DNA of 12,521 nt, taken from NCBI GenBank assembly GCA_003695285.1, contig RFIL01000233.1, positions 1-12,521 on the forward strand. Direction: 5' to 3'. The DNA comes from Calditrichota bacterium (GTDB taxonomy: Bacteria; Calditrichota; Calditrichia; RBG-13-44-9; J075). Both the position numbers and the translations under genes were made by a program. The first letter of the stretch is position 1, and each line of letters begins with the position of its first letter. This document shows, piece after piece, positions 1 to 7,371 of the stretch. The notes under the pieces were generated by a model, which saw only the letters and a program-made list of their open reading frames with translations, was not told where the DNA came from and did no database searches.

Positions 1-676
1 GTTGCTTCGAGGACAGGAATGGTTGAGTGTAACCCCTGAAGTTAAAATCCGGATTGGCAAAGAAGTGGTGGATCCGAAGAAGCTGGATCAGGTGGAAGCA
101 GGGAGTGGATATTTTAAAGTCTCCTGGGACGGATCAGAGGTTCAACCAGAAATGGGAAAGGTTCAGGTTGAAAAATTTAGTGAAGGTCCGGGTTGGGGGG
201 CTCTTTACTGGCAATATTTTGAACAACTGGATAAAATCACTTCACATAAAACACCTCTTAGTTTAAAGAAAAGCCTGTTCGTTCAACAGAACACCCCGGA
301 AGGCCCGGTTTTAAAACCGATAACAAAGCAAACCCCATTAAAACCTGGCGATTTGTTAAAGGTACGGATAGAGTTACGCGTTGATCGTGACATGGAATTT
401 GTCCATATGAAGGATATGCGTGCCGCCGCTCTGGAGCCGGTAAATGTTTTTTCGGGATATAAATATAAGGGAGGATTGGGCTATTACGAAAGTACCCGGG
501 ATGCCTCAACCAACTTTTTCTTTGATTACCTGCCCAAAGGCACCTATGTATTTGAATATCCACTCCGGGTAACCCATGAAGGTGATTTCTCTAACGGGAT
601 TACCACCATCCAGTGCATGTACGCTCCGGAGTTCACCGCTCATTCCGAAGGGGTTCGATTACATGTTGGGGAATAA
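1..676 (+). CDS. Alpha-2-macroglobulin family protein, C-terminal part (5' end outside window)
   Basis: This open frame runs in from the left edge and ends at TAA 674-676, so only the last ~224 residues of a much larger protein are seen; bacterial members are commonly well over 1,500 residues. The TTG at 2-4 is not a credible start. The visible part has the GWGALYWQYFEQLDKIT segment, then a beta-rich terminal domain with GDLLKVRIELRVDRDMEFV, SGYKYKGGLGYYEST, DYLPKGTYVFEYPLR and MYAPEFTAHSEG. This matches my memory of the last bacterial macroglobulin domain (BMG10-like) in Bacteroidota-type proteins. The family consists of secreted or envelope-anchored protease traps; whether this one has a thioester cannot be seen. 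The next gene on this strand, pepD, is 240 bases away and probably separately expressed. Confidence 0.85.
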   Translation, partial: LLRGQEWLSVTPEVKIRIGKEVVDPKKLDQVEAGSGYFKVSWDGSEVQPEMGKVQVEKFSEGPGWGALYWQYFEQLDKITSHKTPLSLKKSLFVQQNTPEGPVLKPITKQTPLKPGDLLKVRIELRVDRDMEFVHMKDMRAAALEPVNVFSGYKYKGGLGYYESTRDASTNFFFDYLPKGTYVFEYPLRVTHEGDFSNGITTIQCMYAPEFTAHSEGVRLHVGE

Positions 677-740
677 CCGGTGTTCGTCTCTTTCTTAATC
701 TCCCTCAGGTGCATTTTCTTCCTGATCTTTTCAAACAACC

Positions 741-772
741 GGGAGGCGTTTAAAAAACGATAAACGCCTCCC
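741..772. terminator. Perfect 12-bp inverted repeat, possible terminator or 5'-leader hairpin
   Basis: GGGAGGCGTTTA (741-752) and TAAACGCCTCCC (761-772) are exact reverse complements around the 8-base loop AAAAACGA. It lies 64 bases after the macroglobulin stop and upstream of the candidate pepD promoter, which fits a terminator. However, neither strand has a run of T after the stem (AAAGAGTAA on plus, GGTTGTTTG on minus), so it is not a classic Rho-independent terminator. RNA-end processing or 3'-end protection are alternatives. Confidence 0.5.
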
Positions 773-797
773 AAAGAGTAATAAAGTTTATCATCAG

Positions 798-826
798 TTG
801 AAAAACAGGGTTCCAGCGTGTAAATT
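798..826 (+). promoter_or_regulatory. Candidate sigma-70-type promoter for pepD
   Basis: TTGAAA (798-803, 5 of 6 to TTGACA) is followed after 17 bases by TAAATT (821-826, 4 of 6 to TATAAT). It lies about 90 bases before the pepD start and after the 741-772 hairpin. The spacing is ideal, but the region is AT-rich and primary sigma recognition in this lineage may differ, so this is a candidate only. Confidence 0.35.
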
Positions 827-916
827 GCTCGGGTAATGTAACGATGGTCTCTACCACAAAACGTCTGTGAATGAATAACAGCAACTTCAATTAAAAACCT
901 ACTTAAGGAGGCTTTC

Positions 917-2380
917 ATGAAAGAAGTGATTGAGGGATTAAAACCCCAGGAACTCTGGAATCATTTTTATGAAATCAGTCAGATTCCCCGATGTTCGAAA
1001 CATGAAGAGAAGGTAAGGGAGTATGTTATCAGCGTTGCGGAGCGCAATGGTCTGGAATATAAAATCGATGCTGCCGGTAGTGTGGTGGTCAAAAAACCAG
1101 CCACTCCCGGAAATGAGAATGCTCCCGTGATTGTGCTTCAGGGGCATCTGGATATGGTGTGTGAAAAGAATAAAGATGTAGAACATGATTTTAGCAAAGA
1201 TCCGATTAAGCTGGTTCGAGATGGAGATTGGATAAAAGCCAATGGCACCACCCTGGGTTCGGATAATGGCATTGGAGTGGCCGCCGCTTTAGCTGTGATG
1301 GAAAGTTCAACCATCAAACATGGTCCGCTGGAGTTTCTTTTTACGATTGATGAAGAAACGGGATTGACAGGGGCTATTCAGTTGGGTGAGGATATGCTGG
1401 AAGGCCGAATTCTGTTAAATATGGATTCCGAGGAAGATGGCGCTATCTATATTGGATGTGCAGGCGGAAAGGATACCGAGCTTTTCCTGAAACTGGAAAC
1501 CGAAGCCCCGCCTCAGGGATATCAAACGGCACGGGTACGGGTCGGAGGTCTTCAGGGTGGTCATTCCGGACTTCAGATACATGAGGGGTTGGGAAATGCC
1601 ATCAAACTTCTGACTCGCTTCTTATGGCATGTGAACCAGAAGATGGAGATTCGATTGGCTCATATTGATGGTGGTAGTAAGCATAATGCCATTCCGCGGG
1701 AATGTGATGCCATCCTGTATGTGCCGGCAGATAAGATGGGTGAATTAATCTCCCATGCCGCTGAGTATCAAAAAATCTATAAAAATGAATTTGCTCTGGT
1801 TGATAAAGATGTATTTGTTGAAGTCAGCACCGATAATGTTGACGCTCCGGAAAAAGTGTTTACACGTGAATTTCAACAGAAAGTGTTAGGGGTCTTGTAT
1901 GGATTACCTCATGGCGTTCTGGGTATGAGTCATGCGGTTCCCGGTCTGGTAGAGACTTCCACCAATCTGGCAGTGGTCAAAACAAGCGACACTCAGGTGA
2001 GTGTGTTAACCAGTCAGAGAAGTTCGGTGGGGTCAGAATTGGAAGATGTAGCGGACATGGTAGGAGCTATTGGCCAATTAGCCGGTGCTGAGGTTCATCA
2101 CGGAAACGGATACCCTGCCTGGCAGCCCAATCCGGAATCACCGGTACTTCAGGTGGCGAAGGATGTTTATATGGCTCTTTATGGAAAGGAGCCGGAAGTC
2201 AAAGCCATCCATGCCGGTCTGGAATGTGGTATCATCGGGGATAAATTCCCGGGGATGGATATGATTTCCTTTGGGCCCACCATACTGGGTGCCCACTCTC
2301 CGGACGAAAGGGTCCAGATTTCCACCGTTGAGAAATTCTGGGATTTTCTGGTGGCATTACTGGAACATTATGCCGCATAA
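917..2380 (+). CDS. pepD: Aminoacyl-histidine dipeptidase (Xaa-His dipeptidase, peptidase M20C)
   Basis: A 487-residue cytosolic dizinc peptidase that hydrolyses Xaa-His and other dipeptides during peptide recycling; E. coli PepD is 485 residues, so this is full length. Expected metal-site and catalytic residues are visible in order: His77 and Asp79 in QGHLDMV, Asp116 in GSDNGIG, Glu146-Glu147 in DEETG, Asp170 in NMDSEED, and His460 in AHSPDE near the C-terminus. The segment GGLQGGHSG (about 210-218) matches the start of the M20 dimerisation (lid) domain. The ATG at 917 is set by a strong AAGGAGG at 905-911 with 5-base spacing. The SDR gene follows 105 bases downstream on the same strand and could be read through, though a hairpin lies between. 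Nothing about the protein looks degraded. I regard the family assignment as nearly certain; exact substrate range is inferred. Confidence 0.95.
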   Translation: MKEVIEGLKPQELWNHFYEISQIPRCSKHEEKVREYVISVAERNGLEYKIDAAGSVVVKKPATPGNENAPVIVLQGHLDMVCEKNKDVEHDFSKDPIKLVRDGDWIKANGTTLGSDNGIGVAAALAVMESSTIKHGPLEFLFTIDEETGLTGAIQLGEDMLEGRILLNMDSEEDGAIYIGCAGGKDTELFLKLETEAPPQGYQTARVRVGGLQGGHSGLQIHEGLGNAIKLLTRFLWHVNQKMEIRLAHIDGGSKHNAIPRECDAILYVPADKMGELISHAAEYQKIYKNEFALVDKDVFVEVSTDNVDAPEKVFTREFQQKVLGVLYGLPHGVLGMSHAVPGLVETSTNLAVVKTSDTQVSVLTSQRSSVGSELEDVADMVGAIGQLAGAEVHHGNGYPAWQPNPESPVLQVAKDVYMALYGKEPEVKAIHAGLECGIIGDKFPGMDMISFGPTILGAHSPDERVQISTVEKFWDFLVALLEHYAA

Positions 2381-2408
2381 TCTCAATTAATTGAACATTC
2401 TTTAAGAA

Positions 2409-2442
2409 TGAACCCGGTTATGGAATTGGATGGCCGGGTTCA
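2409..2442 (+). terminator. Inverted repeat after pepD, weak terminator or attenuator
   Basis: TGAACCCGG (2409-2417) pairs exactly with CCGGGTTCA (2434-2442) around a 16-base loop. It is followed by CTCTTATGATTTA, which has only scattered T. A smaller hairpin just upstream, CATTCT (2396-2401) with AGAATG (2405-2410), shares two bases with it, so the two cannot form fully together. The position, 28 bases after the pepD stop and 44 before the SDR start, suits partial termination between the two genes. Confidence 0.4.
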
Positions 2443-2485
2443 CTCTTATGATTTATCATGTATGAGAAAAGAAAGGAATCGAAAA

Positions 2486-3337
2486 ATGTTTACATCTGAC
2501 ACATTAAAAGGAAAATCAATTCTGGTGACCGGTGGGGGGAGTGGTCTTGGACTGGTGATGGCGAAAGCATTTGCGGAGAAGGGAGCTAATGTAGCCATTT
2601 GTGGCAGAACTGAAGAACGGCTCCAGAAGGCTTTAGAAGAGTTGCAGAAAATCAACCCGGAATGTGCCTATCACGTGGTGGATGTTCGTGATTATGATGC
2701 TGTGGGTGAGATGATTGAACGACTCAATGAACGTTATGGAGTTTTAAATGGGTTGGTAAACAATGCTGCCGGAAATTTTTATGCCTTTTCTGAAGACCTC
2801 TCTCCCAATGGATTTAAAGCTGTGGTGGATATCGTCTTGCATGGTACCTTTAACTGCAGTCAACATTTTGGGAAGCAACTCATCACAAAAAAGAAACCGG
2901 GGACAATTCTGAATATTGTCACCACCTACACACAGACCGGTTCAGCGTTTGTGTTACCTTCTGCCTGCGCCAAGGCCGGAGTGTATGCCATGACCAACAC
3001 CCTGGCCTATGAGTGGGCTACTTATAATATCCGAGTCAACGCTATTGCCCCCGGTCCGTTCCCAACCGAAGGCGCCTGGAAACGGCTGATGCCATCTCCG
3101 GAATTTGAAAAAATTTATCTCCAGCGTCATCCACTCCACCGATACGGCAAACCGGAAGAGTTGGCCAATCTGGCTGTTTTTATGATGTCCGATATGTCCG
3201 AATATTTAACCGGAGAATGTGTGAACATTGATGGCGGAGAGCGTTTACAAGCCGGTCAGTTTAATTTTGTTGCCCAAATGATGCCCAGAGAACAGTTGAA
3301 AGCCCTTTTTGAAAAGATGAAGCCCCGCAAGAAGTAA
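2486..3337 (+). CDS. SDR-family oxidoreductase, 2,4-dienoyl-CoA reductase (DECR)-like
   Basis: A 283-residue Rossmann-fold enzyme. It has the nucleotide loop TGGGSGLG (15-22), NNAAG (92-96) and a C-terminal NIDGGE segment. The active site does not follow the classical YxxxK pattern: the position four before Lys163 is Ser159 (PSACAK), and a tyrosine sits earlier at Tyr148 (TTYTQTGS). This is the arrangement of mitochondrial 2,4-dienoyl-CoA reductase, and NNAAGNF, LSPN, IVLHGTF and GEFN-like AGQFN also align with it from memory. The inferred role is NADPH-dependent reduction of dienoyl-CoA in beta-oxidation of unsaturated fatty acids; a related enoyl or 3-oxoacyl reductase is the alternative. 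I chose ATG 2486, preceded by GAAAGGA at 2471-2477, over ATG 2408, which would make a 26-residue non-homologous leader through a hairpin. No other fatty-acid genes are visible nearby. Confidence 0.85.
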   Translation: MFTSDTLKGKSILVTGGGSGLGLVMAKAFAEKGANVAICGRTEERLQKALEELQKINPECAYHVVDVRDYDAVGEMIERLNERYGVLNGLVNNAAGNFYAFSEDLSPNGFKAVVDIVLHGTFNCSQHFGKQLITKKKPGTILNIVTTYTQTGSAFVLPSACAKAGVYAMTNTLAYEWATYNIRVNAIAPGPFPTEGAWKRLMPSPEFEKIYLQRHPLHRYGKPEELANLAVFMMSDMSEYLTGECVNIDGGERLQAGQFNFVAQMMPREQLKALFEKMKPRKK

Positions 3338-3349
3338 AAGGCTGCAATC

Positions 3350-3390
3350 GAGGGATGATGTTTAGTGAGGGAGTTCCATCCCTCTTTTAT
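3350..3390 (+). terminator. Probable Rho-independent terminator of the SDR gene, inside the convergent gene
   Basis: GAGGGA (3367-3372) pairs with TCCCTC (3379-3384) around the 6-base loop GTTCCA, followed directly by TTTTAT. A competing longer-loop pairing uses GAGGGATG (3350-3357) with CATCCCTC (3377-3384). It begins 12 bases after the SDR stop and overlaps the final codons and stop of the glycosyltransferase on the other strand. On the minus strand the larger stem is followed by GATTGCAGCCTTTT, so weak bidirectional action is possible. Confidence 0.6.
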
Positions 3391-4444
3391 GATGTTGTAT
3401 CTCCCGGGCATAGGTCAGAATGTGGTTGATATGGTCCTGAAGCCGAAGCTGATGTTCGGCGGCAAAATCAGGAGAGATGTCAAATTGTCGCTCACAAGCC
3501 TCAAGCAGTGCCTCTCTCCATTGCCGGGGCTGAAAATGGGGGAGTATGATACCTTCCTTATTGCTCACAATCTCTTTTGCTCCCACCATATGTGAGATGA
3601 TGACCGGAGTCCCAGACATGATGGCTTCCCCGACCACCTGACCGAATGGTTCATAAATGGCAGGCAATACCAGAAAATCTGCAGCCGCATATAGTTCCTG
3701 GGTCTCCCGGATAAATCCCAGATTTTTGACATTGGGAAGCGATGTGGATACCTTTCCTACCCCGGCAATAACCAGTTCCATTGGGGCATCCCGTAGCTCT
3801 GAGAATACCTCCAACAACAGAGGCAAGCCTTTTCGATAGTGGCTGGAGGATACAAACAAAAATGTTTTTTTCTGATCATCGAATTGGTATTTTCTGCGCA
3901 GTTGCCAACGGTTCTGCCTCAGGCCACTATGAAATTTGGTATGATCGATTGGCGGGTATAGAATCTCGATTTTCTCTGCTGGAACATGATACAATTCCAT
4001 GACTTCCTCTTTCATCATCTTTGAGCAAGCGAGAAGTTTACCCGGAGAATGGTATGCTCGTCTGTCCATCATCACCTGAACTTTATCACTGATGGATTTG
4101 GGTTCCCGACCTTTGGATTTTAGAAAACCGAGGTGATTCCCCGGAACCAACACAGCATCCTGATGACTGGTGCGGGCCAGAGAAAATACAAAGTCAAATT
4201 TTTCTTTTTTGACCAATTTCCCCAGAAGGTGATCGAAGACGATAATGCGGAAATGTTTTGGGATGAGGTTCAAATTCCAGTAAATCAACCGAACATCCGG
4301 CGGCAACTGGATGTTCCTGTCTCGCCGATGAACAATAATCGTTACCTGGTGTCCGGCTTTCCGAAATTCTTCCATGTAGGTAAAGAGCCGTCTTTCTAAT
4401 CCTCCGCGCCGCATCAGACGGGTGTGAACCAGTGCAATCCTCAT
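3362..4444 (-). CDS. GT4-type (GT-B fold) glycosyltransferase, WaaG-like
   Basis: A 360-residue protein that probably transfers a sugar from a nucleotide-sugar donor to an envelope glycan at the inner face of the cytoplasmic membrane. The N-terminal domain opens with MRIALVHTRL and the acceptor-side loop RRGGLERR (12-19). The C-terminal donor domain begins around FLFVSSSHYRKGL (196-207) and has the GT4 E-x7-E motif, Glu265 and Glu273, in EPFGQVVGE, followed by GTPVI. YPPID (163-167) is also typical. There is no signal peptide or membrane segment. The ATG lies 3 bases after the radA stop, and its likely ribosome site GGGAA (4451-4455) is inside the last radA codons, so translation is probably coupled. 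It is the last gene of the minus-strand block. Donor and acceptor cannot be told from sequence; LPS core or exopolysaccharide assembly is plausible. Confidence 0.85.
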   Translation of the reverse strand: MRIALVHTRLMRRGGLERRLFTYMEEFRKAGHQVTIIVHRRDRNIQLPPDVRLIYWNLNLIPKHFRIIVFDHLLGKLVKKEKFDFVFSLARTSHQDAVLVPGNHLGFLKSKGREPKSISDKVQVMMDRRAYHSPGKLLACSKMMKEEVMELYHVPAEKIEILYPPIDHTKFHSGLRQNRWQLRRKYQFDDQKKTFLFVSSSHYRKGLPLLLEVFSELRDAPMELVIAGVGKVSTSLPNVKNLGFIRETQELYAAADFLVLPAIYEPFGQVVGEAIMSGTPVIISHMVGAKEIVSNKEGIILPHFQPRQWREALLEACERQFDISPDFAAEHQLRLQDHINHILTYAREIQHHKRGMELPH

Positions 4445-4447
4445 GTA

Positions 4448-5806
4448 CTATTCCCGGGGCAAGAGTAAATCGTTCACCTTTTCCACCGGCGAAAGCAGGA
4501 GTTTATATTTTTTTCGGGATTGGGAATCGGGTAAATTTCCGGCAGGCAGATACACCTGTTTGAAACCCATCTTCATTGATTCCTGCAGCCTTTTTTCAAT
4601 AAAACTAACCGGTCGTACTTCACCTCCCAGGCCCAGTTCCCCGATATAAACGGTGTCAGGTGCAGTGGGCTGATCCAGCCGGCTGGAGTATAGAGCTGCT
4701 GCGACTCCCAGATCAATTCCCGGATCATCAATCCTCAACCCACCGGCTACTTTAACAAATACATCAAAAAGCCCAAAATTGAGATGACAATATTTCTCCA
4801 GAATGGCTAATAGGAGAGATAACCGTCGATAGTCAAATCCGCTGACGGTTCTCTGTGGGGTGCCATAGTTAGAGCGATTCACCAGCGCCTGAACTTCCAC
4901 CAACAAAGGGCGACTACCTTCGTATGTACAGACAATGGAACTCCCGCTCCTGAGCGATTGGTCCGGGGTGAGAAACAATTCCGATACATTCTTCACTTCA
5001 TGCAACCCATTGTGTCGCATCTCGAACACTCCCAGTTCATTGGCTGCACCAAAGCGATTCTTAACCGCCCGGATAATTCGATGTTGACGGGTGTTCTCTT
5101 CAAAATATATTACCACATCCACCAGATGCTCCAGAATTTTGGGACCTGCAACGGCTCCCTCTTTGGTGACATGTCCGATCAGCCACAGGGCAAAGGATTG
5201 TTCCTTGGCGAGTTGAAATAAACGCGCTGCGCATTCGCGCACCTGACCAACATTACCGGGTGCACCACTGAACTCCGGATTATATACTGCCTGAATGGAG
5301 TCCACAATCACCACATCGGGTTTCAAGTTGGTGATGTGATAAAGAATATCGGACAGGTCGGTCGTGGTAAGAATGAGTAATTCAGATTTCGCAGCTTTAA
5401 GACGGGTGGCCCGGTTCTTAATTTGCTGTGGGGATTCTTCACCACTGATGTAGAGTACCTTTTGTTTCTTATGAAGCAGATGTTCTGCCATCTGAAGTAA
5501 CAATGTCGATTTTCCGATACCCGGTTCACCAGCCAGCAAAATGACTGAAGCTGGTAACAAGCCACCTCCCAGAGTTCTGTCCAGTTCATCGATCCCGGTG
5601 GAAATACGATTTTCCAGATTGATGTCTGATATTTGAGAAAGGGGGATGGGATTGGTTTTGGGAGCACTGCCGGCTTTTGGGGTCTGCGGGGAAATTTCCT
5701 CCTCTATAAAGGTATTCCAACCTTCACAGTCAGGACAGCGCCCCAACCACTTTGGGGATTGATATCCGCATTGTTGACAGATGTATACATGTTTGGGTTT
5801 TGCCAT
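4448..5806 (-). CDS. radA: DNA repair protein RadA (Sms)
   Basis: A 452-residue cytosolic ATPase, usual RadA length, that helps RecA-mediated recombination by branch migration. Parts in order: a CxxC-CxxC zinc finger with Cys10, Cys13, Cys24 and Cys27; a RecA-like ATPase core with Walker A GEPGIGKST (93-101) and Walker B VVIVDS (165-170); the RadA signature KNRFG (249-253); and a Lon-protease-like C-terminal domain from about 285, including GGLRIDDPGIDLG. All key residues are intact. The gene begins 18 bases after the sensor kinase stop on the same strand and ends 3 bases before the glycosyltransferase. Upstream AAGGG (5820-5824) is 13 bases from the ATG, longer than ideal, so initiation may be weak or coupled. 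A housekeeping gene downstream of a two-component operon may have its own promoter inside the kinase gene, which I could not identify. Confidence 0.97.
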   Translation of the reverse strand: MAKPKHVYICQQCGYQSPKWLGRCPDCEGWNTFIEEEISPQTPKAGSAPKTNPIPLSQISDINLENRISTGIDELDRTLGGGLLPASVILLAGEPGIGKSTLLLQMAEHLLHKKQKVLYISGEESPQQIKNRATRLKAAKSELLILTTTDLSDILYHITNLKPDVVIVDSIQAVYNPEFSGAPGNVGQVRECAARLFQLAKEQSFALWLIGHVTKEGAVAGPKILEHLVDVVIYFEENTRQHRIIRAVKNRFGAANELGVFEMRHNGLHEVKNVSELFLTPDQSLRSGSSIVCTYEGSRPLLVEVQALVNRSNYGTPQRTVSGFDYRRLSLLLAILEKYCHLNFGLFDVFVKVAGGLRIDDPGIDLGVAAALYSSRLDQPTAPDTVYIGELGLGGEVRPVSFIEKRLQESMKMGFKQVYLPAGNLPDSQSRKKYKLLLSPVEKVNDLLLPRE

Positions 5807-5824
5807 AACAAGTTGTGTACCCTT

Positions 5825-7333
5825 TTATTCTTCTTGTTCTTCACCTACATCGACCGAAAATCGGGATGTTTTTTCAGGAGGGCGGGGTTGTAATGCAGGC
5901 AGGCGAACCTCAAAAGTTGTGCCTTCCCCTTCTTTGCTATGAACCGTTATCGTTCCCCCATGAGCTTCTACAATCAGTTTACAAATGGCCAACCCCAATC
6001 CAGTACCATGTGACGTTTTCCGGGTATTGGTAGCCCGATAAAAACGGTCGAAAATTTTATCAATCTCTTGCCGGGGTATTCCGATTCCTTGATCCCTTAC
6101 CCGAAATAAAATTCCATTGCTATCTTTTGAGATTTCCACCTCAATATTTTTTCCTTCCGGTGTATAAGATAGGGCATTATCCAGTAAGGTAAAAATCATT
6201 TCTGCTAAACGTAATGGATCTCCAAATACAAAACAATTTTTTTGTATTTTCTTTTTTATCGTAATCCCTTTTCTTTTCGCCATCGGAAGGGCATGCTGTA
6301 ATTGATTGACACAGATAGAAGAGAGGTCGACGGTATTTTGCATCACCACCAATTTGCCGGTGTCTCCCTTGGCCAGAGTTAACAGATTCTCAACGATGTT
6401 GATGAGATTAATGGTCTCATTGTAAATGGTTTGCAGAGTTTTACGATATTCTTTTGCGCTTCGACTTCTCATAAGGGTCACTTCAATTTCTCCACGAATA
6501 ATGGTCAACGGTGTTCTTAAGTGATGAGAGGCATCGGAGACAAAAATTGTTTTTAGCTGATTTAATTCCTGAAGTTTCTTGTTAACGCGTCGATATCGCT
6601 TCTGTGATTCAACCAACTTCTGGTGTCTCACCCGTACTTCTTCCATCATTGTGTTAAACGCCCTCCCTAACTGGCCAATTTCGTCATTGCTGGTAATCTC
6701 TACCTCTCCTTTATATTCTCCCTTCTTGATAATGCTGGTCATTTGTTCATGGAGTTTAAAAATAGAGTGGGTGATGTGATGAGAAATCTGAAGCAATATC
6801 ATTAACCCCAGCAGAAAGGCGATGATGGTAAAAATAATGGTAATATAGCGATTCTGATCGATATCTTCATTTAGATTGGTTAAATCATAGGCAATTAGCA
6901 GTACACCGGTGGTGGAATTATTTTCATCATGGATTGGGCGCTTTACAAAAAGTTTCGAATTGTCGGAGGTGATAAAGGTGTTCGGAAGTGTGGCTAAAGC
7001 AGGGGGAGTGATGTTATGTGGATTGTACTCTGCGAGGGGTTCAAGATGTTCATCATACACCAGAATCCCCAGCATGTTGGGATCAAATTTAGCGTTCTGG
7101 AGAGTGCTCAACAGGAGTTGAAAATTATGTTGCTCCAGGGCGAATTCGATGGCTACAGAAAATAGCTCGGAGGTACGTATTGCCTCTTTTTGATAAGCAT
7201 TTATCAACGATTTTTTGTAACGGTCTTGTAAAAAGTAATTGATGAGAAATAACATAAAAAGGAGCGAGATTGCCACCGGAAAGACAAATTTTATTCTCAG
7301 AGGCCAGAAAAATGATTTTAATGAAAATTTCAT
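5825..7333 (-). CDS. Membrane sensor histidine kinase with HAMP domain (HisKA/HATPase_c)
   Basis: A 502-residue inner-membrane kinase, the likely partner of the response regulator at 8922-9608. From the ATG at 7333: membrane segment about 14-35, a periplasmic sensor region of roughly 125 residues, a second membrane segment about 163-184, then a HAMP linker. The phosphoacceptor box is SHHLRTPL with His270; the residue after it, usually Glu in HisKA, is His271. The ATPase domain has the N box around Asn386 (LLDNALSYTPEG), G1 DQGIGIP (414-420), FDRFYR (428-433) and G2 GTGLGLA (443-449). The tail is acidic (GEEQEE). A TTG three codons upstream (7342) is possible, but the ATG gives a normal start before the basic N-terminus; neither has a clear ribosome site. 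It is 38 bases after the binding-protein gene and 18 before radA. Ligand unknown. Confidence 0.95.
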   Translation of the reverse strand: MKFSLKSFFWPLRIKFVFPVAISLLFMLFLINYFLQDRYKKSLINAYQKEAIRTSELFSVAIEFALEQHNFQLLLSTLQNAKFDPNMLGILVYDEHLEPLAEYNPHNITPPALATLPNTFITSDNSKLFVKRPIHDENNSTTGVLLIAYDLTNLNEDIDQNRYITIIFTIIAFLLGLMILLQISHHITHSIFKLHEQMTSIIKKGEYKGEVEITSNDEIGQLGRAFNTMMEEVRVRHQKLVESQKRYRRVNKKLQELNQLKTIFVSDASHHLRTPLTIIRGEIEVTLMRSRSAKEYRKTLQTIYNETINLINIVENLLTLAKGDTGKLVVMQNTVDLSSICVNQLQHALPMAKRKGITIKKKIQKNCFVFGDPLRLAEMIFTLLDNALSYTPEGKNIEVEISKDSNGILFRVRDQGIGIPRQEIDKIFDRFYRATNTRKTSHGTGLGLAICKLIVEAHGGTITVHSKEGEGTTFEVRLPALQPRPPEKTSRFSVDVGEEQEE

Positions 7334-7371
7334 CTCTATCAAGGAGTTGTTAAAATTTTAGCGAGATGGGG

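Noticed and set aside
640..918. Minus-strand 92-codon frame in the macroglobulin-pepD gap
   Set aside because: It overlaps the macroglobulin end, the hairpin, the candidate promoter and the pepD ribosome site. Its protein shows no recognisable motif.
2408..2485. Upstream ATG start for the SDR gene
   Set aside because: The added 26 residues do not fit SDR N-termini and run through an inverted repeat. ATG 2486 has GAAAGGA at a suitable distance and begins right at the Rossmann fold.
5323..5667. Minus-strand 114-codon frame inside radA
   Set aside because: It is an alternate-frame reading of the well-conserved radA ATPase region and has no supportable start or motif.
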